A stretch of 64,000 nucleotides of DNA, from the NCBI GenBank assembly GCA_016713535.1, contig JADJOY010000003.1, positions 372,001 through 436,000 on the forward strand. Reading direction: 5' to 3'. Made by a program: the position numbers and the translations under genes. The notes beneath the pieces are model-generated. The model made no database searches. It saw only the letters and a program-made list of their open reading frames with translations, and was not told the origin of the DNA. Shown in pieces: positions 51,376 through 60,485 of the stretch. Numbering within the stretch: position 1 is the first letter of the stretch; each line of letters opens with the position of its first letter. This DNA is from JADJOY01 sp016713535 [NCBI: Deltaproteobacteria bacterium]. Its GTDB lineage: Bacteria; JADJOY01.

Positions 51376-52563
51376 GTGTCCGCCGCAGGCCCCGATGGGG
51401 CGCGTATCGCGCCGGCGTCGCGCACCGGGGCCGGACTGGCGCTGGTGCTGAGCGGGGGCGGCGCGCGCGCCGCCTACCAGGTCGGGATGTTGCGATCCCT
51501 GGCGAAGCGCTTTCCCGACCTCGCGATCCCGATCCTCACCGGCGCCTCGGCGGGAGCGCTCAACGCGGTGGCGCTCGCCAATCATCCGGGCTCGCTCGCC
51601 GACGCCGTCGACGAGCTCTCCGAGTTGTGGGCGAATCTCACCATCGACCAGGTGTTCCGGGTCGACCGGCGCTCGCTCGCTTCGCACGTGGCGCGCTTCG
51701 GGGTGGGCCTGGTGGCGGGTGGCGCGCGCGGTGCGCCGCAACCGCGGAGCCTGGTGGACACCGCGCCGCTGCGTGAGCTGGTCACGGAGGTGCTGGGACG
51801 CGGCGGTCGCGAGCCCGGCGGGATCGCCCACAACCTCGACTCCGGGAGGCTGCGCGCGGTCGCGATCACCACCACCTGCTACACGTCGGGACGCTCGGTC
51901 ACGTGGGTCGAGGGCCGCGGTGTCGAGCCGTGGGCGCGGCCGCAGCGCGTCGGCGTGCGGGCGGCGCTCTCGGCCGACCACGTGCTCGCCTCCGCCGCGC
52001 TGCCGCTGCTCTTCCCGGCGGTGCGGATCGGCGACGCCTGGCACGGCGACGGTGACGTGCGCCTCGCTGCGCCGCTCTCGCCCGCGCTCCACCTCGGCGC
52101 GCGGCGGATCCTCGCGGTGTCGACGCGCTTCACGCCCTCCCATGCGCCGCCGCCCGCGGCGTGCGCGAGCGAGCTCGTCGCGTATCCGACGCCGGCGCAG
52201 GTGATCGGCATGATCCTGAACGCGGTCTTCGTCGACGGCCTCGAGCAGGACGCGCTGCGCCTCGTTCAGGTGAACGAGCTGCTGATGCGTGGCGAGGAGC
52301 GCGCCGGCGGCGGGCTCAGGCCCGTCGACCTCTTCGTGATGCGGCCGTCGCGCGACCTCGGCGAGCTCGCGACCCACTTCGAGCGCGAGCTGCCGAGCAC
52401 GTTCCGGTGGCTCACCCGGGGCCTCGGCACGCATCAGACGCGCGCCGCGGACTCCTTGAGCTTCATCTTGTTCCAGCCCGCCTATCTGCGGGCGCTGATC
52501 ACGCTCGGCGAACGCGACGCGGAGTCGTACGCGCAGGCGATCGAGTCGTTCGTCGAGCACTGA
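51376..52563 (+). CDS. Patatin-like phospholipase
   Basis: Protein of about 395 residues with the oxyanion hole SGGGARAAYQ, the nucleophile elbow GASAG (Ser near residue 62) and the Asp of the catalytic dyad near DGDVR. It likely cleaves fatty acids from phospholipids; no signal peptide is seen, so it is probably cytoplasmic or a secreted effector by other means. The GTG start at 51376 is provisional. Two bases of context upstream read as protein in another frame from 51233, so the N terminus may be longer with a one-base error near 51370. It ends 36 bases before the receiver-GspE gene. Confidence 0.85.
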   Translation: MSAAGPDGARIAPASRTGAGLALVLSGGGARAAYQVGMLRSLAKRFPDLAIPILTGASAGALNAVALANHPGSLADAVDELSELWANLTIDQVFRVDRRSLASHVARFGVGLVAGGARGAPQPRSLVDTAPLRELVTEVLGRGGREPGGIAHNLDSGRLRAVAITTTCYTSGRSVTWVEGRGVEPWARPQRVGVRAALSADHVLASAALPLLFPAVRIGDAWHGDGDVRLAAPLSPALHLGARRILAVSTRFTPSHAPPPAACASELVAYPTPAQVIGMILNAVFVDGLEQDALRLVQVNELLMRGEERAGGGLRPVDLFVMRPSRDLGELATHFERELPSTFRWLTRGLGTHQTRAADSLSFILFQPAYLRALITLGERDAESYAQAIESFVEH

Positions 52564-52599
52564 TCTCGCGAACCATCGCGAGCCGTGAGGTCACCGGTC

Positions 52600-54941
52600 A
52601 TGAGCAGCACCGATTCGAGCGCCACCATCCTCGTGGTCGACGACGACCGCCTGAGCCGGCTCGTCACGTCGCGGTTCCTGCGCAAGGCGGGCTTCGACGT
52701 GATCGAGGCGGCCGATGGCGAGACCGCGCTCACGCGCGTGGCGGAGTCGAAACCGTCGCTGCTCCTCCTCGACATCGTGATGCCGGGGCTCGACGGCTAC
52801 ATGGTCTGCGAGCGGCTCCGCGACGACCCCGCCACCGCCTACATCCCGGTGATCTTCCTGTCGTGCCTGGGCGCCGAGCCCGACAAGGCACGCGCGCGTT
52901 CGCGGCCGGCGCCGTCGGCTACTTCGTGAAGCCGGTGGTGCCCGAGACCTTGATCGAGAAGGTCAAGGCGCAGCTCGCCGCGTCGCGCCAGTGGGGCACC
53001 ATGGCGCGCGAACGGGCCGGCTCGGCGGCCGAAGGTCAGGGGGGAGCGAGCGCCGCGGCCATGGCGATCGCGGGAGTCGAGCCCATCGCTGGTGGCGCCG
53101 CAGCACCGGCGGCTCCTGCCGCGCCCGGCGCGCTCCGCGCACCCGACGATGGGATCGACCGCTTCCGCCAGTTCGTCGAGTCGCTGGTGCGCTCGGGCGT
53201 GGTGCCGCTCCAGCACCGCGCGGCCGTCGCCGCGCTCGCGCCGCGGGTGCTCTTCACGCAGCTCGGCCGCCTCGGCGTGGACGAGGCCGCGGTGGCGAAG
53301 GCCCTGGCGGCGTTCCTGGGGCTCGACTTCAAGCCGTCGATCGCACCCGAGGACGTCCGCATCGGCATCCTGCCGACGGCGTTCTGCATCGAGAACATGG
53401 TGATCCCGGTGGTCGACGTCGGCACCGACTGCGTGGCCCTCGCCAACCCGTTCGACTGGCACGTGATCGAGGCGGTGACCCGCGCGCTGGGGGCGCGCTG
53501 GCGCGAGCGCGAGCGGCTACTGGTGGTGCCGCCGAGCGCGATCCGCTCGCTCGCCAAGCCGCGCCCGTCCGGGTCGGGCGCGCGCGGCCGGGTGAACGGG
53601 CTGCCGTCGCTGACCGAGGCCGAGCGCGACATGGAGCGCGCCTTCGCGATGGCCGACGAGCGCTCCGAGGACACGGTCCGCGCCACGGACGTGGACGAGG
53701 GCTCGGGCCCGGCGATCGCGTACCTCAACCGTCTGATCGAGACCGCGGTCACCGCCGGGGCCACCGACATCCACGTCGAGCCCGAGCAGGACCACGTCGA
53801 CATCCGCTTCCGCATCGATGGCCAGCTGCGCCGCGTCTCGAGCTTTCGCTCGGCGAGCGCGGGGGCGGCGCTGGTGAGCCGCGTCAAGGTGCTGTGCCGG
53901 CTCGACATCGCGGAGCGGCGCCTGCCGCAGGATGGGCGCATGTCGATCTCCGGCTACCAGGGCGGCCGCCCGATCGACATCGACCTGCGCGTCGCCACCG
54001 CGCCGACCCGCTTCGGCGAGATGCTCGCGATGCGCATCCTCGACCGCCGCCGTCCCAACGCCGGGCTCGAGGACCTCGGCTTCTCCGAGCACAACGCGCT
54101 GCTCTACCGGCGCGCGATCCGCAACCCCTACGGCATGATCATCCACGCCGGCCCGACCGGCGCCGGCAAGACCTCGACGCTCTACGCAGCGCTCGGGGAG
54201 ATCCGCAGCCCGGCGATCAAGATCCTCACCATCGAGGACCCGGTCGAATACGCGGTACCGGGAGTGAGCCAGATCCAGGTCCAGCCCGAGATCGGCCTCG
54301 ACTTCGCGCGCGCGCTGCGTAGCTTCCTGCGCCTCGACCCGGACGTGATCCTGGTCGGCGAGATGCGCGACCTCGAGACCGCGCGTACCGCGGTCGAGGC
54401 GGCGCTCACCGGTCACCTGCTGCTCGCCACGCGCCACGCGCAGGATGCCGCGGCGACGGTGCTCAGGCTCACCGAGATGGGGATCGAGCCGGTGGTGGTG
54501 AGCTCGTCGGTGCTGCTGGCGTGCGCGCAGCGTCTGATCCGGCGGCTGTGTCTCGAGTGTCGCGAGCCCTACGAGCCCGGCCCGCGCGAGCGCGCGCTGG
54601 TGGGCGCGATCGCCACCGAGGACCTGCCTCTCTACAACGCCGTCGGCTGCCCGCAGTGCAACCGCACCGGGTACCGCGGACGGATCGGCATCCACGAGGT
54701 CCTCGCCCTCGACGACGAGCTGCGCAACCTCGCCAAGGAGCGCGACACCACGGCTCAGGAGCTACGGCGGCTGGCGATCTCGAAGGGGATGGTGACGCTC
54801 TTCGACGACGCGATGGAAAAGGTCCGCAACGGGCTGGTGAGCCTCGCCGAGGCGCTCACCGCCGTGGTGCCGGACTCCGCGGAAGCGCGCGCGGAGTCGG
54901 TCGGCCTGAGGCTCACGCAAGACGCCGCGATCGCCGCGTGA
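52600..54941 (+). CDS. Receiver-GspE/PilB fusion ATPase (single-base frame break)
   Basis: Assembly ATPase for a type IV pilus or type II secretion system with an N-terminal receiver. The receiver (about 1-120) has DDDR near residue 15 and phospho-Asp60 in LLDIVMPGLDGY, then reads on as GYFVKPV only after adding one base near 52888-52897. A GspE N domain (about 190-300) is followed by the ATPase: Walker A GPTGAGKTST, Asp box, Walker B LDPDVILVGEMRD, then the zinc site CLECREPY and CPQCNRTGYRG. ATG 52600 follows GAGG. The corrected length is about 780 residues. A receiver on the assembly ATPase suggests phosphorylation control of export. Confidence 0.88.
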
Positions 54942-54983
54942 CGGGCGCATGAACAACCGCAGGCGGGCATTCACGGGGGGCGC

Positions 54984-55854
54984 ATGATCGGTGCATCGAT
55001 TCACTCGGGCGAGGCGCGCGACTGGCTCAGCGCGCGTCGCGCGTCGGCCGTCGAGCGGCTCGCGATGCTGTCCCCCGAGCAGCGTAAGCGCGCGCTCTCG
55101 GTGGCGCTCGAGCCCGTCGAGGAGCGGCTGCTCGGCACCTACCTGGAGGCGGGGCGCGCCGACGGCGGGTGCTCGCTGGCGGTGCTCGACGCGATCGTCC
55201 TCGACGAGCAGGTGGGGGAGTGGCTGAGCGCGCGGCCCGACGACGCGCCGGTGCAGGCGGGCGTCGAGGGCTCGGCGCCGCTCGTCCCGCTCGCGGAGCA
55301 GCTCGAGCGGGACCTGACCACCGCCGAGCGCGAGGCGCTCGCCGCGGGCTGGACCGGCGTGGCCGAACAGGCGCGCGTCGGGCTCGCGCGGGTACGCTCG
55401 GTGCGCCACCGGCTGGGCGGGACCTCGCGCACCGAGGCGCGCGCCGAGGCGCGCGCCTCGCTCGAGGCGGCGAGCGCGCGCGCGGCGCGCCGCCGCCGCG
55501 CGGGTCACCCTCGGGCGCTCACTCGGGGCCGTCATCCTCGCGGGCGCCCTCGGTACGCTCTGCGTGTCGACCCTGAGCGCGCTGCGGGTCGCGGAGCCCG
55601 ATCCGCGTCACGCGATCGGCGCCGAGGACTTCCGCGACCTCTTCGATCTCGATCGGATCGTGGTGGAGGGCGACCGGTTCGCCGCCGTGGCGCGCAACTG
55701 GTCCGACCTCGACGAGGCTCAGCGTGTGGCGCGCGTCGAGGCGCTCTGCCACCGCCTCCAGGCGCGCGGCTTCGGCGCCGCGTGGCTGGACGACCGCTGG
55801 CTGCGGCGCATCGCTGGATGCGGCCGCGAAGGAGATCTCCGTGCGCAACGATGA
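54984..55854 (+). CDS. Hypothetical protein with one membrane helix (single-base frame break)
   Basis: Not recognised. The first 160 residues are soluble, helical and acidic (AVERLAMLSPEQRKRALSVA, EREALAAGWTGVAEQARVGL). A second frame then continues with a membrane helix (LGAVILAGALGTLCVSTLSA) and a C-terminal region of about 85 residues (IGAEDFRDLFDLDRIVVEGD). One extra base in the CGCCGCCGCC run near 55480-55500 links them. The stop overlaps the pseudopilin start. It could be a GspF/GspL-like or pilus accessory protein, but I see no motif that proves it. Confidence 0.6.
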
Positions 55855-56356
55855 CCGCGGCTTCACCTTCATCGAGCTGCTCGTGGCGCTCACGATCGTG
55901 GCGATCCTGGCGCGGCTCGCCGTGCCGGCGCTGCTGAATGCGCGGCTCAAGGCCAAGGTCGCGCGCGTCGAGGCCGACCTGAGCGTGCTCGTCACGGCGG
56001 GCTCGAAGCTCTACGCCGACACCGGGCTCTATCCGCTCCACCTCCTCGAGGATCCCTGCCAGGCAACCGGAGAGGCGTTCGTGACCGATTGCAGCGTCGG
56101 GCTCTTCTGCAACGACGGCAGCTTCAACAACTGGCACGGCCCGTACATCGAGCTCTCGGCCGGTCTCGATCCGTGGGGGCGGCGCTACGTGTTCGACGCC
56201 GACTACACGACCGACACGTCGCACGGCCGTGCGTTCGTGAGCGGCGGCCCCAACAAGAGCGGCCTCAACGTGAGCGACGCCGACAATTTCGTTCGCTTCG
56301 TGTGCGAGGCGGCGGCGACGCCGGAAGCCCCGGTCGTGACACCTCCGGCGAGCTGA
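55841..56356 (+). CDS. Type IV pilin-like pseudopilin (GspG-type)
   Basis: Protein of 171 residues with a short prepilin leader (MRNDDRG) and the cleavage motif G followed by FTFIELLVALTIVAILA, with Glu at +5. The C-terminal part includes DPWGRRYVFDADY, a feature of the major pseudopilins of type II secretion, and a few Cys residues. The GTG start at 55841 has AAGGAG upstream. The preceding gene overlaps it by 14 bases. It would be a structural subunit of the apparatus driven by the receiver-GspE ATPase. Confidence 0.88.
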   Translation: MRNDDRGFTFIELLVALTIVAILARLAVPALLNARLKAKVARVEADLSVLVTAGSKLYADTGLYPLHLLEDPCQATGEAFVTDCSVGLFCNDGSFNNWHGPYIELSAGLDPWGRRYVFDADYTTDTSHGRAFVSGGPNKSGLNVSDADNFVRFVCEAAATPEAPVVTPPAS

Positions 56357-56535
56357 GGGCGGTCGACGGCGGAGCGGGGAGATCGCCCTCGGTCCGTCGG
56401 TTTCGTGACTGGAGCGTCGACGGACCAGCGAACGCGGCGTGCGGCGCGGTCGCGGTCGAAAGTGATTCTTCAACGATTCCGCGTACGAACGACGGGCGCG
56501 GGGGCGAGATCCCAGGCCCTCGATGCATCCAGGCG

Positions 56536-56551
56536 TGGCGCGGCGCTTGCT
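56536..56551 (+). promoter_or_regulatory. Sigma-54 promoter for the MshEN gene
   Basis: TGGCGCGGCGCTTGCT: one mismatch from TGGCAC at -24, perfect TTGCT at -12, 10-base spacing. The start codon at 56590 is about 40 bases further on. Confidence 0.6.
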
Positions 56552-56589
56552 TCACCCAGCGACGGCCCGTGCTCGCGGAGGGGACACGC

Positions 56590-57550
56590 GTGGGGAACGA
56601 CGCGCTGGCGGTGGAACGCTCGAGTGTGGCCTTGGCGCCGTCGCCGGTGCGGCGCCTCGGTGAGCTCTTCGTCGATCGAGGTCTCGTCACGCCGGTGCAC
56701 GTCGACCGCGCGCTCTGGTACCAGCACAACGCGGGCGGACGGATCGGCGCGGCGCTGATCGAGCTCGGACACCTCGGCGAGCCGGACTTCCTGCGCGTGG
56801 TGGCGCCGATGATCGGCGCGCGCGCCATCGAGGTCGATCCGCGCACCATCGATCCACGCGTGGCGCGGATCCTGCCGCCCAAGGTCGCGCGCCACATGAG
56901 CGCGGTGGCGGTGGCGGTGCGCGACGAGCGGCTGATCGTCGCGATGGCGGACCCCGCTGCGCCGCGCGCGGTCGAGCGGCTCGAGGCGGCGGTCGGGATG
57001 CGGATCGAGACGGGGCTCGCCACGGACCCGGCGATCGAGCGCGCGCTGGCGCGCCTCTACGCGTACGAGGAGGCACCGGTCGTGAAACCGGCCGACGCCG
57101 CAGAGGCCGTGGTGGTGGCGGCGCGCGGGCCGGAGAGCACCGCCCGTGCCCTCGACCGGTTGCTCGGCGGATGGATCCGGGACGCCCTCCACGCTGGCGC
57201 GAGCGAGCTCGTGATCGAGCGCCAGCCGCTTCACCTCGTGGTGCGCTGCGAGCTGGGTGGCAGCGGCTTCGGAGCTGCGGCGCCTCGATGCGCTCTTCCA
57301 CCGCCCGCTCGTCGCTCGGCTCAGACGGGCGGCCGGCCTGGCGTTGCCCGCGGGGCGCGGCTGGACGCAGCGCGCGCCGCTCGCGGTGCCCTACCGCGGC
57401 GCGATGTTCGAGGCGTGGCTCTCGATCGCCCCCACCGGCTTCGGTCCCGCTGCGCGCATCGACCTGAGCGATGCGGCAGCGTGGGTCCGGGCGGCCGGGC
57501 TGGTCGGTGAGGCCGGCGATCGCGACGCGAACTGGTGCGTCGCAGCGTGA
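56590..57550 (+). CDS. MshEN-domain protein (cyclic-di-GMP-type) with frame break
   Basis: Protein of about 320 residues. The N-terminal half (RRLGELFVDRGLVTPVHVDR, then GGRIGAALIELGHLGEPDFL) resembles the MshEN domain found at the N terminus of GspE/PilB ATPases, which binds cyclic-di-GMP. A second part (IRDALHAGASELVIERQPLH and then RRLDALFHRPLVARLRRAAG) looks like the ATPase N2 region and lies in another frame. One extra base near 57245-57275 connects them. No Walker motifs are present, so this is a binding protein, not an ATPase. GTG 56590 follows GGAGG. Confidence 0.72.
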
Positions 57551-57592
57551 GCGGCGCCGGCGCGGCGTGACTCGGCGGCGACCCCGTGCCGC

Positions 57593-57922
57593 TCAGAAGC
57601 CCACGGAGGTCGCGATCCGCCCAGGTCGGCTTTCGCTGTCGAGCAGGGCCTGGCGGGTCGGCTGCAGCCACTCGGCGTTCAGCGCCCAGCGGGCGATCGT
57701 GGGGTCGTCGGAAACGCGAAGCTGCATCGCCGCGCTTTCGCCGGCGCCGAGACGGCTGGGTGTGAGAAGCGCGGTGTCGGTGCCGACGACGTTGCCGCTC
57801 GCGTCGCGCGCTTCGAGCGTCATGCGCGCTGCATCGACGGCGGTGGGAGAGGTGGTGGTCACGCGCCCGGTCCAGAACACCAGGCCGTTGGTGGCGTCGA
57901 CTTCGGAGGTGAGGGCACTCAC
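57593..57922 (-). pseudogene. FxLYD-like domain protein missing its N terminus
   Basis: The minus-strand frame gives 109 residues, beginning EVDATNGLVFWTGRVTTTSP and including LTPSRLGAGESAAMQLRV, typical of the small beta-sandwich FxLYD domain that usually follows a signal peptide or lipobox. Here it starts with GTG 57922, and a stop lies only 8 codons upstream, so no leader remains. The end matches the domain end, so only the front is lost. Confidence 0.55.
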
Positions 57923-58385
57923 CCGGCACCCGCTCGGGCCGGATCAATCTGAGCGGGACCGTGTTCGCGATGAAGGGCTCGGCGAGCTGCACGCTGCCCC
58001 CCGGCACCCACTACTTCACGGACTTCTCGCTCGAGGGCACCGCGAGCCTCTCGGTGAGCGGCCCGACGACGATCTACGTCCATGGCGGGAGGGTCGATCT
58101 CGGCGGCACGGGACCGTCAACGGCTCCGAGCACGCGAGCTGGCTCCGGACCGTCACCGACACCAAAGACCTCGTCACGTACCTGGGCTCGAGCGGCTTTT
58201 CGGGGTTCCTGTACGCGCCCGATACCACCGCCACGTTTGCCGGCTCGTCGGACGTGTACGGCGAGCTGGTGGGGCGAGACGTGATCCTCGAGGGGTCGGC
58301 GATGGTCCACTACGACGCGGCGGCCACGAGCTTCGGCTACATCCCCGACGGGAGGTTCGAGGTGGAGGCCTGGTCCGCGGGTTGA
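57912..58385 (+). pseudogene. Pilus-associated DUF7305-like protein, 5' part missing
   Basis: The plus-strand frame has about 157 residues of beta-helix-like sequence: GSASCTLPPGTHYFTDFSLE, then VSGPTTIYVHGGRVDLGG and GFSGFLYAPDTTATFAGSSD. It ends in VHYDAAATSFG. A one-base deletion near 58108-58113 is needed to join the two frames. The upstream end stops at a TGA at 57909-57911, so the N terminus is missing. It begins where the minus-strand FxLYD fragment begins, so both look cut at one breakpoint. Confidence 0.5.
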
Positions 58386-58425
58386 GGTGCCGATCTCGGC
58401 CCTGAAACAGGGTGGTCTCGGGGCG

Positions 58426-58504
58426 TTATGATAGCTAATTGTGACGATTTTCACTGGCTAGATGTGTTGATTTTAGATGCCAGAAAGTGTTGAAAATCAC
58501 TGGC
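58426..58504. promoter_or_regulatory. AT-rich island with hairpin and direct repeat
   Basis: This 79-base stretch is far richer in A/T than the rest of the window. ATTTTCA (58447-58453) pairs with TGAAAAT (58491-58497), with CTGGC and GCCAG nested inside. TCACTGGC is repeated at 58451 and 58497. It might be a terminator, an attachment-type junction or a promoter region for the GH1 gene. Confidence 0.4.
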
Positions 58505-58665
58505 GCCCTGTGGAGTTTGGCTGGGCCGCCCCGGGGCGTACGTCGGCTCGCCCGCGGAGTCCAGCCGCCACCGCCGGCCCCGATCGGAGCGACACTCGCC
58601 GCACCCGGCTGGGCGACGCTCGGCTCGCGCGAGGCGGCGGTCCGCGCGGCCGGAGGAGGGGGCGC

Positions 58666-60249
58666 ATGGCGGCACGAGGAGCGCAGGCGAGGATCGCTCG
58701 GCGGGTGGGACGGGGCGTGGTGGCGGCGGCGCTCGCCGGCTGTGGCGGCGCGGTCGGGGCGCGGGGTCCCGCGGTGCGCTTCCCGGAGGGCTTCCTGTGG
58801 GGCACCGCGACCGCGGGGTTCCAGGTCGAGATGGGGTGCCCGACGCTCGAGCGCGACCAGTGCGAGGACCGCGGCTCCGACTGGTACGCCTTCGCGACCT
58901 CGCCGCAGACGATCGCTTCCCCCACCGCCCACCTGAGCGGCGATCCGCCCACGTCGGGGCCCGGGCAGTGGGAGCTCTACGCCGAGGACTTCGCGCGCGC
59001 CTCCCGCGAGCTCTCGAACGACGCGTACCGCATGAGCCTCGAGTGGAGCCGGATCTTTCCCGAGCCCACCGACGGCGCCGCGACCACCGACGAGCTGCGC
59101 GCGCTGGCCAGCCCCGCGGCGCTCGCCGGCTACCACGCGATGCTCGGCGAGCTGCGTGCGCAGGGGCTGCGTCCCATGGTGACGCTCGACCATTACACCC
59201 TGCCGAGCTGGATCCACGACGCGGTGGGGTGCCACCTCGACTTCGCCTCCTGCGAGCGGCGCGGCTGGGTGGATCGCGAGCGCATCGTGCGCGAGATCGC
59301 CAAGTACGCCGGCTTCGCGGCCGCCGAGTTCGGCGCCGAGGTGGACGTGTGGGCGACGCTCAACGAGCCGCTCGCGGTCTTCTACCCGGGCTACCTCTAC
59401 CCCTCGGAGGAGCGCAGCAACCCGCCCGCGGTGCTGCTCCAGACCGAGGCGGCGAAGACCGCGATCTTCTCCATGATCGACGCCCACGCGCGCATGTACG
59501 ACGCCGTGAGAGCCGCCGATCTCGTCGACGCCGACGGTGACGGCGAGGCGGCCTCGATCGGGCTCGTCTACAACCTGAGCCCGGTCTATCCGAAGAACGC
59601 GGATCGGCCCGGCGACGTCCTCGCCGCCAAGAACGTCCGGTACCTCTACGACGAGGTCTTCCTGCGCGCGGTGGCGCTCGGCGAGCTCGACGACGACCTC
59701 GACGGCGACGCCGAGGTCCGCTCCGACCTGGTGGGCCGCATGGACTGGCTCGGCGTCAACTTCTACAACCGGATCTTCGTCGAGCAGTTCCTGCTGCCGG
59801 GGCTCGCGATCCTCCCCGGGCTCTCGCCGCTCACCACGTTCAACCCGCTCACGCTCGAGTACGACCGCGACTACGCGCGTGGCCTCTACGAGTCCCTCAC
59901 GTTCGCGTGGCAGCGCTTCGGGCGGCCGATCTACGTGACCGAGAACGGCTCGCCGCCGATCCAGGGCTATCCGGAGCAGGACCGCTTCCTGATCGAGAAC
60001 CTGGCGTGGATCCAGCGCGCGCTGGCCGACGGCGTCGACGTGCGCGGCTACTTCTACTGGTCGCTGATCGACAACTACGAGTGGAACCAGGGCATGGGGA
60101 CGCCGTTCGGGCTCTACGCGGTGGATCCGTCCGACCCGACGAAGCGGCGGGTCGCCCGTCCCGCCGCGGCGGTGTATGCGGACGTCGCGCAGCGCAACGG
60201 CATCTCGGGTGCGCTGATGTCCCGCTTCCCGATCGATCCGAGGTCCTGA
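58666..60249 (+). CDS. Family GH1 beta-glycosidase, probable lipoprotein
   Basis: Protein of 527 residues. After a lipoprotein signal with LAGC (Cys about residue 26) comes a complete GH1 barrel: FPEGFLWGTATAGFQVE, the acid/base Glu in ATLNEPL, the nucleophile Glu in YVTENGS and WSLIDNYEWNQGM near the end. ATG 58666 has GGAGGAGG upstream. Membrane-anchored secreted GH1 enzymes are uncommon; most are cytoplasmic. Substrate cannot be read from sequence. It is separated from the secretion genes by the AT-rich island and has no obvious operon partner. Confidence 0.93.
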   Translation: MAARGAQARIARRVGRGVVAAALAGCGGAVGARGPAVRFPEGFLWGTATAGFQVEMGCPTLERDQCEDRGSDWYAFATSPQTIASPTAHLSGDPPTSGPGQWELYAEDFARASRELSNDAYRMSLEWSRIFPEPTDGAATTDELRALASPAALAGYHAMLGELRAQGLRPMVTLDHYTLPSWIHDAVGCHLDFASCERRGWVDRERIVREIAKYAGFAAAEFGAEVDVWATLNEPLAVFYPGYLYPSEERSNPPAVLLQTEAAKTAIFSMIDAHARMYDAVRAADLVDADGDGEAASIGLVYNLSPVYPKNADRPGDVLAAKNVRYLYDEVFLRAVALGELDDDLDGDAEVRSDLVGRMDWLGVNFYNRIFVEQFLLPGLAILPGLSPLTTFNPLTLEYDRDYARGLYESLTFAWQRFGRPIYVTENGSPPIQGYPEQDRFLIENLAWIQRALADGVDVRGYFYWSLIDNYEWNQGMGTPFGLYAVDPSDPTKRRVARPAAAVYADVAQRNGISGALMSRFPIDPRS

Positions 60250-60378
60250 GGGCGCCGAGCCGCGCCGCCGCTCGGCCGCGCGCCAGCGCAAGAGTTCGTT
60301 TCATTCCGGTGGGTTCCGCCTGAGCGGCGGCGGTCCGGCGGGGCGCTCCCCGGCGCACCGCGTGGCGTGATCCCGTTG

Positions 60379-60394
60379 TGTGACGCAGATCACA
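60379..60394. promoter_or_regulatory. CRP/FNR-type operator upstream of the first Rieske gene
   Basis: TGTGA-N6-TCACA, a perfect match to the E. coli CRP half-sites, 92 bases before the Rieske 1 start. A Crp/Fnr-family regulator is encoded 2.3 kb downstream. Confidence 0.6.
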
Positions 60395-60424
60395 GACACA
60401 CCCAGGGCGGTACGTGACGATCCG

Positions 60425-60440
60425 GTAGAACACGTTCTAC
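60425..60440. promoter_or_regulatory. KstR-like palindrome upstream of the first Rieske gene
   Basis: GTAGAACACGTTCTAC. On the minus strand the core reads TAGAACGTGTTCTA, which resembles the TetR-family operator used by the steroid regulator KstR in actinobacteria. It lies 45 bases before the ATG. No TetR gene is in the window. Confidence 0.55.
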
Positions 60441-60485
60441 TCGCGGCCCCGCCGCAACCACTCAATCCGCGTTCTGGAGGACCGA

